NCBI GenBank assembly: GCA_903831255.1
Contig: CAIKWZ010000023.1
Span: 1-64,000 of the forward strand
Source of the DNA: an uncultured Alphaproteobacteria bacterium
Lineage (GTDB): Bacteria > Pseudomonadota > Alphaproteobacteria > Caulobacterales > Hyphomonadaceae
Length of the DNA stretch: 64,000 nucleotides
Direction of reading: 5' to 3'
Positions within the stretch are counted from its first letter, which is position 1; each line of letters opens with the position of its first letter. Under the pieces are notes generated by a model that searched no databases, was not told where the DNA came from, and saw only the letters and a program-made list of their open reading frames with translations. Below are positions 30,486-41,383 of this stretch, one piece after another. The position numbers and the translations under genes were made by a program.

Positions 30486-31519
30486 CAGAGCGCGCCTGCA
30501 TACTGAGTTGCTCGGGACCGGAGCTGACTGCGGGCGAGGCGGCGCTGCTGGCTGACGCGCAGCCCTGGGGGATGATCCTCATGGGCCGGTCTTGCCGGAG
30601 CCGGGCTCAGGTCCGCGATCTGACGGCGTCCATCTGCGCGATCCTCGGCGAGGATGTTCTGATTTTCATCGATCAGGAAGGCGGACGGGTGCGTCGCCTG
30701 CGTCCCCCGGAGTGGCCGGATTTCCCTGCGGCCGCGGTTTTTGGCGACCTTTACAGGGCGGACCCGGCCCTGGGCCTCGAGGCGGCCTGGCTCGGCCACA
30801 GGCTGATCGCCGCCGAACTGGTGTCCATGGGCGTGCGGGCGAACTGCTCGCCGGTCGTCGATGTCCGCCATGCGGGCGCTCACGATATCGTCGGCGATCG
30901 GGCTTTCGGCAGTGAGCCTGAGCAGGTGTCGGCCCTCGCCCGGGCGGCGCTTTCAGGTCTGGCCGCCGGCGGCGTCGCCGGAGTGATCAAACACATTCCC
31001 GGTCATGGCCGCGCTGAGTTGGACAGTCATGAAGCTCTCCCGGTGGTCAGAGCATCGCGCGAAGAGCTCTCGCGCGATGCGAGCGCATTTGCAGCCCTGA
31101 AGGACGCCCCGATGGCCATGACCGCTCATGTGGCGTATGCGGTCTGGGATGATCAGGCCTGCGCCACTCATTCGCCGACGGTGATCGGCGGAGTGATCCG
31201 GGGCGAGATCGGTTTCAACGGGCTCCTGATGAGCGACGATCTCGGGATGAAGGCGCTGGGCGGTCCCCTGGCGAGCCGCGCCGGGCGGGCTTTTGCAGCC
31301 GGCTGCGATGTCGCGCTTCATTGTTCGGGATTTGTGAGCGATCCTTCGATCGTTCTGGCCGAGATGACCGAGGTCGCATCCGCATCCCCCCTTCTGTCCG
31401 GCGCCGCTCTTGAGCGCGCCAGGGCCGCCCGGAAGGCGGCCGGGCCCGCTGAACCGTTTGATCTCGCCGCGGGACGGGCCCATCTGGATCACATTCTGTC
31501 AGGTCTCGCGCGCTCATGA
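30482..31519 (+). CDS. nagZ: Beta-N-acetylhexosaminidase NagZ (GH3)
   Basis: The 345-residue cytoplasmic enzyme removes GlcNAc from anhydro-muropeptides in cell-wall recycling. It carries the GH3 marks IDQEGGRVRRL (~63-73), KHIPGHGRAELDSH with the catalytic His175, and the nucleophile Asp252 in MSDDLGMKAL. GGACGGAG precedes the start. It overlaps the SPOR gene and scpA at either side by ATGA, so translation is coupled through the operon. Confidence 0.95.
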   Translation: MTERACILSCSGPELTAGEAALLADAQPWGMILMGRSCRSRAQVRDLTASICAILGEDVLIFIDQEGGRVRRLRPPEWPDFPAAAVFGDLYRADPALGLEAAWLGHRLIAAELVSMGVRANCSPVVDVRHAGAHDIVGDRAFGSEPEQVSALARAALSGLAAGGVAGVIKHIPGHGRAELDSHEALPVVRASREELSRDASAFAALKDAPMAMTAHVAYAVWDDQACATHSPTVIGGVIRGEIGFNGLLMSDDLGMKALGGPLASRAGRAFAAGCDVALHCSGFVSDPSIVLAEMTEVASASPLLSGAALERARAARKAAGPAEPFDLAAGRAHLDHILSGLARS

Positions 31520-32352
31520 GGCCCCCTGTGCGGGATGAGCTGCTCGATCAGGCGTCCGCCGATGCGCAGGACGCCGACGCCCGCAATCGCTTCGTGGTCG
31601 ACCTTGAGGGGTATGAAGGGCCACTTCATCTGCTCCTCGATCTGGCGCGCCGTCAGAAGGTCGATTTGCGGCGGATCTCCATTCTGGAGCTGGCCGATCA
31701 GTATCTCGCCTTTGTCCGGGACGTTCAGGATCGCCGCATGGATCTGGCGGCGGACTATCTTCTGATGGCCGCGTGGCTGGCCTACCTGAAGTCGCGCCTG
31801 CTCCTTCCCGAGAAGGTCGAGGATGAGGCTGAGGGGATGGGCGGCGGGGAGGGCATGGCCCAGCGTCTCGCCTTCCGCCTGGCGCGTCTTGCGGCGATGA
31901 GGGAGGCTGCATCCGACCTGTTTCAGGGGCGGCTGGATGGACGGGATGTCTTTGCCCGGGGCGATCCGCAGCTTCCCAACATTGTGCGAACCAGCGTCTG
32001 GACCACATCCCTTTATGAGCTGATGAAGGCCTTCGGCGACATCAACGGCCGCAAAGTCCGGCGCCGCGCCCATCTGGTCCGTCGCCAGCCCGTTCTTCCG
32101 CTCGAGGCCGCGCGGCGTCGTCTCGCAGCGATCCTGCCCGAGCTTGACGACTGGACGACGGTGGAGGCGATCCGCACCCGCGTGGACGCGGCCCCGGAGG
32201 CGCCGGTGCGTTCGGTCGTGGCGAGCGTGTTTTCCGCCGCGCTGGAGCTGACCCGTGAACGCGCGCTGGAGCTTCGTCAGGATGCGCCCTATCGGGATCT
32301 TTATCTTCGCCGCATCCGGTCCGCCGAGGCCCGTACGGAGGAAACCGGATGA
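31516..32352 (+). CDS. scpA: Segregation and condensation protein A
   Basis: The 278-residue kleisin bridges the SMC dimer with ScpB in chromosome condensation. Typical features are FVVDLEGYEGPLHLLLDLARRQKVDLRRISILELADQY (~26-63), the AADYLLMAAWLAYLKSRLLLP helix, and a C-terminal winged helix ending at ~265. It overlaps nagZ and scpB by ATGA at each end. Confidence 0.93.
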   Translation: MRPPVRDELLDQASADAQDADARNRFVVDLEGYEGPLHLLLDLARRQKVDLRRISILELADQYLAFVRDVQDRRMDLAADYLLMAAWLAYLKSRLLLPEKVEDEAEGMGGGEGMAQRLAFRLARLAAMREAASDLFQGRLDGRDVFARGDPQLPNIVRTSVWTTSLYELMKAFGDINGRKVRRRAHLVRRQPVLPLEAARRRLAAILPELDDWTTVEAIRTRVDAAPEAPVRSVVASVFSAALELTRERALELRQDAPYRDLYLRRIRSAEARTEETG

Positions 32353-33197
32353 TTGAAGGCGACCCTTCCGGAGACGAGGACGCGGATATCGGCCTGGATC
32401 CGGCCGCCATTCGCGAAGCGGTCGCCCGTCTCGCCCGTTCCCCGGCGCGTCCGGGACCGTCGCGATCTGGCGATCCCTCCCCGCCGGCGGTCGAGGCGCC
32501 TCTTGTCCAGGAGACGACCGCTCCGGCGCCGGAGCTGGATGAGGAACGTCTCGCCGACGCCCTGCGGCGGGCCGAAGCGGTGCTCTTCGCCTCCGCCGAA
32601 CCGATCGATGCCGCCTCGCTCGCCGGGGCGCTGCCCCCGGGCGTGGAGGCGGGCGATGTTCTCATGCGCCTGAAGGCGCAGTATCGCGATCGGGGCGTGC
32701 AGCTTGTCGAGGTCGCCGGAAAATGGCGCTTCCAGACCGCCGCCGATCTCGCCTTTCTCTTCGAGGAGACCCGGCAGCAGCCCCGCGCCCTGTCGAGGGC
32801 GGCGCTCGAGACGCTGGCGATCATCGCCTATTGCCAGCCCACAACCCGCGCCGAGATCGAGGATGTGAGGGGAGTAGCCGTGTCGCGGGGCACTCTCGAC
32901 GTTTTGATGGAAGCCGGCTGGGTGAAGCCGCGCGGACGGCGTCGGGCGCCCGGCCGACCGGTCACCTATGGGACCACTGAGGCGTTCCTGGTTCACTTCG
33001 GACTTGATTCGCTGGAGGCTCTGCCCGGACGGGAGGATTTGCGCGCGGCGGGCCTTCTGGCGGCCGATCTGCCGCGGGATTTCGAGATCGCGGGTCCGCC
33101 CCGCGACCCGGAGACGGGCGAGCGGCTTGAGGAGCTGCCGCTCGAAGAGCCTGAATTCCAGACTGATTTCATGGCGGGAGCCGATGATCGGCCCTGA
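32349..33197 (+). CDS. scpB: Segregation and condensation protein B
   Basis: The 282-residue partner of ScpA and SMC. Two winged-helix domains lie at ~80-220, with LRRAEAVLFASAEPID, KWRFQTAADLA, ALETLAIIAYCQPTTRAEIEDVRGVAVSRGTLDVLMEAGWV and RPVTYGTTEAFLVHFGL. The first ~70 residues are a disordered Pro/Ala-rich extension that many ScpB proteins lack; the tail is acidic. ATGA overlap with scpA indicates fixed stoichiometry. A 108-base gap separates it from tatA. Confidence 0.93.
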   Translation: MIEGDPSGDEDADIGLDPAAIREAVARLARSPARPGPSRSGDPSPPAVEAPLVQETTAPAPELDEERLADALRRAEAVLFASAEPIDAASLAGALPPGVEAGDVLMRLKAQYRDRGVQLVEVAGKWRFQTAADLAFLFEETRQQPRALSRAALETLAIIAYCQPTTRAEIEDVRGVAVSRGTLDVLMEAGWVKPRGRRRAPGRPVTYGTTEAFLVHFGLDSLEALPGREDLRAAGLLAADLPRDFEIAGPPRDPETGERLEELPLEEPEFQTDFMAGADDRP

Positions 33198-33305
33198 GCA
33201 TTTGCCTCAGCGCCCGGCAGGCGTTACGCTGGGGTATAGATGGATCCTGTCGGATGAAAGGGCGTCGTCTGGACGTTCGGCCGGCGGGGAAGCGGAGTAG
33301 CTGCG

Positions 33306-33533
33306 ATGTTCGGACGCCTCGGTCCCGTCGAGATCATTGTCATTCTCGCCGTCATTCTTCTGTTCTTTGGAGGTCGCGGAAAGATTTCCGCGATGATGGG
33401 CGACATGGCGAAGGGTATCAAAAGCTTTCGCAAGGGCATGAAGGACGGCGATCAGGCGGAGGAGGCGACGCCTCCGGCGATGATCGGCGAGCCGATCAAC
33501 GTGACCCCGGAAAAGGAAAAGTCGAAGGCCTGA
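33306..33533 (+). CDS. tatA: Twin-arginine translocase subunit TatA
   Basis: The 75-residue protein has one N-terminal membrane helix ([16 protein letters not shown]), then the amphipathic helix with [25 protein letters not shown]. It oligomerises to form the export conduit for folded proteins. GGAG lies 8 bases before the ATG. It begins the complete tatABC operon. Confidence 0.95.
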   Translation: MFGRLGPVEIIVILAVILLFFGGRGKISAMMGDMAKGIKSFRKGMKDGDQAEEATPPAMIGEPINVTPEKEKSKA

Positions 33534-33579
33534 GCGTCTCGTTCATGGCCCTCTGCGCGCCGGGAGGAGCGAAACCGTC

Positions 33580-34134
33580 ATGATGCCGGGAGTCGGTTTC
33601 GCCGAGATGGTGGTTCTCGTTCTGGTGGCGATCGTCGTGATCGGCCCCAAGGACCTGCCGCTGATGATGCGCAAGTTCGGGCGCTTCACCGGAAAGATGC
33701 GCGCGATGGCGTTCGAGTTTCGTCAGGGTTTCGAGGAGCTTGGCCGTCAGGCCGAACTGGAGGAGCTCCGGCGCGAGGTGGCGGATCTCAAGCGTCACAC
33801 GGGCATGGAGGAGTTCACCCGTGAGATGGAGAAGGATCGCTCCGATATGGAGCGCGACCTTCGCGAGGCGGCGTCGGCCTCTGAGACCCCTGTCAGCGCT
33901 CCGGGACCTCAGGCGACCGGGGAGGCGCCGCCGGTCCTCGCCGCCGCCGCCGGGCCGACCGATGAGCCCAGCCTGCTTCCGCCCGAGGCGATCGCCGCCC
34001 TGAACGCCCGGCTCGGCGATTATCACGAAGGTGAGGATCACGGCCCCCCGCCCGCGCCCATCGCTGCGATCGAGGGGGCCGAGACCCTCTCATCCGATCG
34101 CCTGCCCTCTCAGAGACAGGGCGCCCCCGCGTGA
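33580..34134 (+). CDS. tatB: Twin-arginine translocase subunit TatB
   Basis: The 184-residue protein has a membrane helix with the TatB signature (FAEMVVLVLVAIVVIGPKDLPLMMRKFGRFTGKM), then a charged amphipathic helix and a Pro/Ala-rich acidic tail. It joins TatC to recognise twin-arginine signal peptides. Two ATG codons in a row (33580 and 33583) follow GGGAGGAG. The gene ends in a GTGA overlap with tatC. Confidence 0.93.
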   Translation: MMPGVGFAEMVVLVLVAIVVIGPKDLPLMMRKFGRFTGKMRAMAFEFRQGFEELGRQAELEELRREVADLKRHTGMEEFTREMEKDRSDMERDLREAASASETPVSAPGPQATGEAPPVLAAAAGPTDEPSLLPPEAIAALNARLGDYHEGEDHGPPPAPIAAIEGAETLSSDRLPSQRQGAPA

Positions 34135-34973
34135 CCGCCAAGGCTCTCCCCCCCCCTGAGGATGAGGTCGAGGCGAGCCGCGCGCCGCTGATGGATCATC
34201 TTGTCGAGCTCAGGCAAAGGCTGACCCGCATCCTCATCGCGATCGGGGTGGTGTTCTGCGCAGGCTGGTTCGTCTCTCAGAAGGGCCTCGATATCCTCCT
34301 TGTTCCCTTCAGCGATTCGGCTCTGCGTCATGGTCGGGAAGGCACCGAGGTGGTTTTCACAGCCCCTCTCGAGCTTCTGTTCATCAAGCTCAAACTGTCT
34401 TTTCTCATCGCGATAGCGGTGACATTTCCCTTTATCGCCTATCAGGTTTACGCGTTCGTGGCGCCCGGCCTCTACCGGCAGGAGCGGGCCGCGGTGCTTC
34501 CGTTTCTGGTCGTCATGCCCGTCCTGTTCGTGGGCGGAGCCTCGCTCGTCTATTTCTCCGTCCTGCCGATCTTCATGGATCTCTCCTTCGATCAGGAGTT
34601 CGCCGGCGCCGCCGCGCGGGTCGTCTATCTGCCCAAGGTGAAGGAGTATTACGATCTCGCCATATCCCTTCTGACCGCCTTCGGCCTCGCCTTCCAGCTG
34701 CCGGTTGTGCTGGCGCTTCTCGCACGCGCGGGCGTCGTTTCCGCCTCAGGACTGCGAAAGGGACGAAAATACGCAGTGATCGTGATTTTCATTGTCGCTG
34801 CGATCATGACCCCGCCGGATCCGTTCAGTCAGTTCATTCTGGGGATCCCCCTCATCGGACTTTATGAGGCGGGCATCATATCGGCCGCCCTCATCGAGCG
34901 CGGGAGGCGTCGTCGGGAGGCGGCTGAGGCTGCGGCGGAGGCCGCCGAGGCGGGAGAAGCCCGGACCGCCTGA
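34131..34973 (+). CDS. tatC: Twin-arginine translocase subunit TatC
   Basis: The 280-residue polytopic protein binds twin-arginine signals. It starts at GTG 34131 overlapping the tatB stop. The N-terminal MDHLVELRQRLTR is the conserved cytoplasmic motif. Six membrane helices follow, with VAPGLYRQERAAVLPF in the middle loop and FAGAAARVVYLPKVKEYYDLA in the second periplasmic loop, and AAIMTPPDPFSQ before helix 6. The tail is alanine- and glutamate-rich. Confidence 0.95.
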   Translation: MTAKALPPPEDEVEASRAPLMDHLVELRQRLTRILIAIGVVFCAGWFVSQKGLDILLVPFSDSALRHGREGTEVVFTAPLELLFIKLKLSFLIAIAVTFPFIAYQVYAFVAPGLYRQERAAVLPFLVVMPVLFVGGASLVYFSVLPIFMDLSFDQEFAGAAARVVYLPKVKEYYDLAISLLTAFGLAFQLPVVLALLARAGVVSASGLRKGRKYAVIVIFIVAAIMTPPDPFSQFILGIPLIGLYEAGIISAALIERGRRRREAAEAAAEAAEAGEARTA

Positions 34974-35056
34974 CGCCCGAACCGCCCGGGCAGGATTGGC
35001 CGGATGGCGGGATCGTGGGGCAGGGGGGCTCTGTGCGGACGCCCAAGGCGTGCTAG

Positions 35057-36532
<1,476 letters not shown>

Positions 36533-36606
36533 AGGCGAGCCGGATCGAACGAGCCTGCGCGCGGACGCAGGTTCGCTGCGGCTCAACGGACTTTCGGATA
36601 AGGAAC

Positions 36607-37389
36607 ATGCCGATGCGAATCATGCTCACCAATGACGACGGGATCGACGCCCCGGGCCTCGCCGTCCTTGAGGATATCGCGCGCAATCTCTCGGACGATG
36701 TCTGGGTCGTTGCCCCCCAGGAAGAGCAGTCCGGCCAGGCCCGGGCTGTGACCCTGACCGCGCCCGTGCGCGTGCGCGAGGAGGGGACCAAGCGATATTC
36801 GGTATCCGGCACGCCCTCAGACGCCGTGCTCCTTGGGGTGCTCGAGATTTTGAAGGATCACCGTCCGGATCTCATCCTGTCGGGGGTCAATCGCGGTCAG
36901 AATCTCGCAGAGGACACCAGCCAGTCCGGCACTGTGGCCGCCGCCATCGAGGGTATGCATCTCGGCGTGCCCTCGATAGCTCTCTCCCAGTCCCGGAACT
37001 TTCGCCGGGGCGAGACGATCCCGTGGGAGACCTCTCGCGTGTGGGGGCCGCGCGTCGTTCGCGAGCTGCTGAAAACCGGCTGGCCCCGGGCCGTCGTCAT
37101 GAACGTCAATTTTCCAGACCGCCCGCCCGAGGACGTCGCCGGCGTCGAGGTCACCCGACAGGGGTTTCGCGACGAGGCGATCTCGCATCTGGATAAGCGC
37201 ATGGACCTGCGCGGGGGCGAGTATTTCTGGATCGGTTATGTCGGCAAGCTCTCTGAGCCCGCGGATGGAACCGATCTGCGCGCGATCTATGACGGCCGGA
37301 TCTCGGTCACTCCGCTCAATATCGACATGACCGATCACGGGTTTCGGGACCAGCTGGCTCGAACCTTTGTTCCGCCACGGCTCGGATGA
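36607..37389 (+). CDS. surE: 5'/3'-nucleotidase SurE
   Basis: The 260-residue metal-dependent phosphatase removes phosphate from nucleoside monophosphates, often in stationary phase. The N-terminal IMLTNDDGIDAPG holds the metal-binding DD; SGVNRGQNLAEDTSQSGTVAAA contains the Asn and Ser/Thr of the active site. AAGGA precedes ATG 36607; ATG two codons later is also possible. It overlaps pcm by ATGA, the surE-pcm-nlpD order known from E. coli. Confidence 0.94.
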   Translation: MPMRIMLTNDDGIDAPGLAVLEDIARNLSDDVWVVAPQEEQSGQARAVTLTAPVRVREEGTKRYSVSGTPSDAVLLGVLEILKDHRPDLILSGVNRGQNLAEDTSQSGTVAAAIEGMHLGVPSIALSQSRNFRRGETIPWETSRVWGPRVVRELLKTGWPRAVVMNVNFPDRPPEDVAGVEVTRQGFRDEAISHLDKRMDLRGGEYFWIGYVGKLSEPADGTDLRAIYDGRISVTPLNIDMTDHGFRDQLARTFVPPRLG

Positions 37390-38036
37390 GCCTCGATCAC
37401 GACGCTTTCCGGGCCGCCCGGCTCGTTCTCTCTCTCCGCCGGGCGGGCGTGAGCGATCAGCGTCTTGTCGAGGCGATCGAGACGACCCCCCGGGAGCTTT
37501 TCGTGCCGCGAGCCTTCGTTGAGAACGCATGGGACGATATCGAACTTCCGATCGATTGCGGCCAGTCGCTGACCCGCCCCCTTATGGCCGGAGTGATGAT
37601 CCAGGCCCTCGGCCCGCGCTCTCATCATCGGGTGCTCGAGATCGGCTGCGGTTCGGGCTACTGCACCGCCCTGCTGAGCCGGCTGTCCAACGCTGTTTTT
37701 TCGATGGACCGCTACCGGACCCTTGTCGCAAAGGCCGGCGAGACCCTCGAGAGGCTGGGCGCCTCCGGGGTCGTTCTCGCGCTCGGGGACGGGCGCCTGG
37801 GATGGCCCGAGGAGGCCCCCTTCGACCGGATCATCGTGATGGGCGCCCTCGAGGAGCCGCCCGACCGGCTTCTCGCTCAGCTGGCGCCGCTTGGCGTGGG
37901 TGTGATCCCGCTGGTGCGAGATGGCGAGCAGCGCCTTGTGCGCTTCGAGCGAACAGGGGAGGGAGACCTTTCGGAAACGGTTCTGGTCCGCACCCGCTTC
38001 ACCCCGCTTGAGGCGGGTTTTGCCCGGGAGCTTTGA
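37386..38036 (+). CDS. pcm: Protein-L-isoaspartate O-methyltransferase
   Basis: The 216-residue enzyme methylates abnormal L-isoaspartyl residues to start their repair. The substrate motif is intact, LPIDCGQSLTRPLMAGVM (~53-70), in contrast to the paralogue at 14001. SAM motif I is HHRVLEIGCGSGYCTALLSRL and motif II is FDRIIVMGALE. It is coupled to surE by ATGA overlap and followed by the nlpD-like gene. Confidence 0.94.
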   Translation: MSLDHDAFRAARLVLSLRRAGVSDQRLVEAIETTPRELFVPRAFVENAWDDIELPIDCGQSLTRPLMAGVMIQALGPRSHHRVLEIGCGSGYCTALLSRLSNAVFSMDRYRTLVAKAGETLERLGASGVVLALGDGRLGWPEEAPFDRIIVMGALEEPPDRLLAQLAPLGVGVIPLVRDGEQRLVRFERTGEGDLSETVLVRTRFTPLEAGFAREL

Positions 38037-38144
38037 GAGGCGATCGGGGGCCTTGGCCTGAAGTCTGGCTGGGGTCTGGTTCCCGGTGCGGGAACGTGGA
38101 TAACTGGCGCGGTGATCAGGTGCGGATTCGCGGGAGGCGAGGGC

Positions 38145-39155
38145 GTGGCGGTTCCGGGACTTCGGATCTGGCTCGTTGCAGCGGGGCTCGGGCTTTCGGG
38201 CTGCGCGGCGGATCCCGATCCGCGCGCCGGATCGGCCCCGGCGGTGCGACCGGCGCCGATCGCCTCGGGTGAGACGCCTGTCCCCAGGGCGCGACCGGAG
38301 GCTCGCACCGCCTCGCCGGCCGTCGCCGAGGCCGCAGGGCTGGCGCCAGAGCGGGGCGTGCGCCCGGGCGGATCCCTGCGCCGGCCTCCTGACGATCCGG
38401 CCGCCCGTCGCATCGTTGTCAGACGCGGTGAGAGCCTGTCCGGCTTGTCCCGTCGCCACGGCGTCAGCCTCGAGGCCCTGATAGAAAGCAATCGGCTGGA
38501 GGCGCCTTATCGCCTGGAGGTGGGTCAGATGATCGTTCTGCCCCCTCCAAACATTCATCGCATTGAGCCCGGAGAGACGCTTTATTCTGTCTCCCGCCGC
38601 TTCAGCGTCGACACACGATCGCTGGCGGTCATGAACGGCCTGGAGAGGCCATGGAGGGTGTGGCCGGGCGACGAGATCCTCCTGCCGCCCATGGCGCGTG
38701 AGGGGTCCCGAACGAGCCTCGCCCAGGGCGGTTCAGCGCGCGCGCGCGCGCCGTCCTCTCCGGCTGCCAGCGGGACGCAGCCATCCTTCCTGTGGCCGGT
38801 TTCAGGGCCTGTCGTCTCCGGTTTCGGTCTCCGTGCAGACGGCACCCGTAATGAGGGCCTGGATTTCTCGGTTCCTGCGGGCGGGGAGGTTTTAGCCTCA
38901 GCCGGGGGGGAGGTCGCCTATGCCGGCGACGATCTGGCGGGGCTTGGAAATCTGATCCTGATCCGCCACGAGGGCGGGTGGGTGTCCGCCTACGCCCGTC
39001 TGGGCTCGCCTCTGGTGAAGGAGGGCGACCGCATCCGGCAGGGTCAGGCCCTGGCCCGGGGCGCCGAGGGCCCGGATGGCGGCGTCCATTTCGAGATCCG
39101 CAAGGGCGGTCAGCCCGTGGATCCTGCGCTTTATCTGCCCCGCCGGCCGTCCTGA
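38145..39155 (+). CDS. nlpD: NlpD-like lipoprotein with two LysM and a degenerate LytM (M23) domain
   Basis: GTG 38145 is preceded by GGGAGG at 7-10 bases and gives a lipoprotein signal ending LSGC (Cys20); GTG 38112 is open but less apt. Domains in the 336-residue protein are LysM1 ~90-133, LysM2 ~138-182, then a LytM fold ~215-330. The metal ligands of active M23 endopeptidases are missing: His of HxGxD is Asn236 (RNEGLD), His of YAHL is Arg285 (YARL) and the first His of HxHFE is Gly313 (GVHFE). The protein therefore cannot cut peptidoglycan itself and probably activates a cell-wall amidase in division, as NlpD and EnvC do. The surE-pcm-nlpD order supports this. Confidence 0.88.
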   Translation: MAVPGLRIWLVAAGLGLSGCAADPDPRAGSAPAVRPAPIASGETPVPRARPEARTASPAVAEAAGLAPERGVRPGGSLRRPPDDPAARRIVVRRGESLSGLSRRHGVSLEALIESNRLEAPYRLEVGQMIVLPPPNIHRIEPGETLYSVSRRFSVDTRSLAVMNGLERPWRVWPGDEILLPPMAREGSRTSLAQGGSARARAPSSPAASGTQPSFLWPVSGPVVSGFGLRADGTRNEGLDFSVPAGGEVLASAGGEVAYAGDDLAGLGNLILIRHEGGWVSAYARLGSPLVKEGDRIRQGQALARGAEGPDGGVHFEIRKGGQPVDPALYLPRRPS

Positions 39156-39297
39156 GACGGCGTCGGGCGGGATCGGGTTTCGATCTGTCCGCCGCTCCCG
39201 CCTCGCGGACGATTGCATTGCCCCCCTCGACCGGTATAGTTCTGCGCGATGCGGCTCCCGCTTATCGGCGGGAGCTTTTGATTGTTTTGACGGAGCG

Positions 39298-39663
39298 ATG
39301 ATGCTGTCGAATGTGATGTTTCAGGCTGCAGGCGCCGGGGCTGCGGGTGCGGCCGGAGGCGGCGCGACCGCGCTGATCATGAACCTTCTGCCCATGGTCG
39401 GTATAATCGCGATCTTCTATTTTCTGCTGATCCGACCCCAGAACAAGCGCCAGAAGGCCCATCGCGAAATGCTCGCCGCCCTGAAGAAGGGCGACACGGT
39501 GATCACCTCCGGGGGCATCATCGGCAGGGTGTTCAAGCTCTCGGATGATGAGGTGGTTCTCGACACCCTCGAGGGCGGAAAGCTCCGCATCGTCCGGGCG
39601 ATGGTGATGGATGTGAAGACGAAGGGCGAACCCGCCCCGGCTAATGACGCCAAGGAAGGCTGA
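39298..39663 (+). CDS. yajC: Preprotein translocase accessory subunit YajC
   Basis: The 121-residue protein has an Ala/Gly-rich N-terminus, one membrane helix (~28-46, LPMVGIIAIFYFLLIRPQNKRQKAH) and a small cytoplasmic domain with LKKGDTVITSGGIIGRV. It associates with SecDF-YidC and the Sec translocon. Two ATG codons in a row (39298, 39301) follow CGGAGCG. SecD follows after 6 bases. Confidence 0.95.
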   Translation: MMLSNVMFQAAGAGAAGAAGGGATALIMNLLPMVGIIAIFYFLLIRPQNKRQKAHREMLAALKKGDTVITSGGIIGRVFKLSDDEVVLDTLEGGKLRIVRAMVMDVKTKGEPAPANDAKEG

Positions 39664-39669
39664 GCCTCC

Positions 39670-41262
39670 ATGCTGTTGCGTTTCCCGCCCTGGAAGATCG
39701 TTCTCGTCCTGGTGACGCTGGTGATCGGGGCGGCCATGTGTCTGCCCAACTTCTCCTCGCTGGATCGATATTTCGGGTGGGTGCCGACCGGTCCGGTCAA
39801 GCTCGGCCTTGACCTTAGGGGAGGGGCCTCGATCCTCCTCGAAGTGGATCCGGCGGATCTGCAGACCAACAAGATCAGGTCCCTGTCTCGGGATGTGCGC
39901 TCAGCCCTCAGCCAGCGGCCGGGCGTGATCACCTCGCAGAGGGAGGCGGTGGGCTCGGAGCTTCACGTCCGGACGCGCGATCCTGGCGATGCGGAAGAGG
40001 CGATGCGCCGGATCCGCAAGCTGGGCGATCCGCCGGTCGGCGCGATCGGTGCGGCCAACACCCTGTCCGTGACCCAGCGTGGCGATGGAACGATCATCGT
40101 GTCGCTGACGCCGGAGGCGGTTCAGAAGCTTCAGGCCGAAGCCCTCAGCAACTCGATGGAATCGGTTCGTCGTCGTGTCGACAACTCCGGAACGGTCGAA
40201 CCCAACATCCAGATGCAGGGCGAGAACCGGATCATCGTCGAGGTCCCGGGCCTCGACGACCCCACCCAGCTGATCGACGTCATCACCAAGACGGGGGTGC
40301 TGACCTTCAATCTGGTCGATGTTCAGGCCAATGCGGCCGATTATGAGGTGGGCGTTCCCCGAAATGGGCGGATCGCGCTTCCCGACGCCAGTCAGGACGG
40401 CCGCATCCAGGTCATTTTTGAGGATCCGATCATTAACGGATCCGATCTTCAGACCGCCTCGCAGAGCTTTGACCAGAGCAATCGGCCGAACATCAGCTTC
40501 CAGCTTCGTCCGGCGGGAGCTCAGCGTTTCGGGAAGGCCACAACCGAGAACATCGGCAAGCCCTTCGCCATCGTTCTCGATAACTCGATCGTGTCGGCGC
40601 CGAACATCATCAGCCCGATCACCGGCGGATCCGGCCAGATCACGGGCAGCTTCACCCTTGAAGAGGCGCAGGCTCTCGCCATCGTTCTGAAGTCCGGAGA
40701 ACTGCCGGCCAAGCTTCAGGTGGCCGAACGCCGCGTCGTCGGAGCCGGCCTCGGCGCCGATTCGATCCGCATGGGCGTGATGGCGTCTGTGGTCGGGATC
40801 GCTCTGGTCTGCGTGTTCATGATGGCCTCCTACGGCCTTCTCGGGATCTTCTCGGTCATAGCCCTTCTGTGCAACCTGTTCATGATGATGGGGGTCCTTT
40901 CGGGCTTCGGCGCGACCCTGACCTTGCCCGGCATTGCCGGCATTCTGCTCACCATGGGTATGGCTGTCGACTATAACGTCCTGATTTTTGAAAGAATTCG
41001 GGAAGAGAAGCGGCATGGGCGGGGCGCGGTCTCGTCGGTGGATGTCGGCTACAACGAAGCGATGGGCACGATCATCGACGCCAACGTCACCCACCTGATC
41101 GCGGCGCTCGTGATGTTTAATCTCGGCTCCGGTCCGGTCCGGGGCTTTGCTCTGACCCTTGCCATCGGCATTCTCACGTCCTTCTTCACGGCCGTGATTG
41201 TCGCCCGTCTGGTGATGTCGGGATGGCTGATGTGGGCTCGACCGAAGGCGATCCCGATCTGA
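39670..41262 (+). CDS. secD: Protein-export membrane protein SecD
   Basis: The 530-residue subunit of SecDF uses the proton gradient to pull exported proteins. Helix 1 lies at ~8-28, followed by LGLDLRGGASILLEVD, a large periplasmic P1 region (residues ~35-350), and five C-terminal helices with SIRMGVMASVVGIALV, MAVDYNVLIFERIREE and GFALTLAIGILTSFFTAVIVARL. It is complete, yet secF does not follow: secE begins 121 bases later. SecF must be encoded elsewhere, or have been lost. Confidence 0.95.
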   Translation: MLLRFPPWKIVLVLVTLVIGAAMCLPNFSSLDRYFGWVPTGPVKLGLDLRGGASILLEVDPADLQTNKIRSLSRDVRSALSQRPGVITSQREAVGSELHVRTRDPGDAEEAMRRIRKLGDPPVGAIGAANTLSVTQRGDGTIIVSLTPEAVQKLQAEALSNSMESVRRRVDNSGTVEPNIQMQGENRIIVEVPGLDDPTQLIDVITKTGVLTFNLVDVQANAADYEVGVPRNGRIALPDASQDGRIQVIFEDPIINGSDLQTASQSFDQSNRPNISFQLRPAGAQRFGKATTENIGKPFAIVLDNSIVSAPNIISPITGGSGQITGSFTLEEAQALAIVLKSGELPAKLQVAERRVVGAGLGADSIRMGVMASVVGIALVCVFMMASYGLLGIFSVIALLCNLFMMMGVLSGFGATLTLPGIAGILLTMGMAVDYNVLIFERIREEKRHGRGAVSSVDVGYNEAMGTIIDANVTHLIAALVMFNLGSGPVRGFALTLAIGILTSFFTAVIVARLVMSGWLMWARPKAIPI

Positions 41263-41383
41263 TCTGGTCGATGAGTGAGGGTCTTTGGCATAATTTCCCG
41301 CATCCGGCATGGACGGCGGGCGAAGGATGCCTTAGACGCACCCGTTCGAATAACGCTGAACTCCCGAATGAGCCCCGCCGGTA

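Noticed and set aside
41263-41383. tRNA-Trp or second tuf before secE
   Set aside because: No cloverleaf and no EF-Tu motif are present in these 121 bases.
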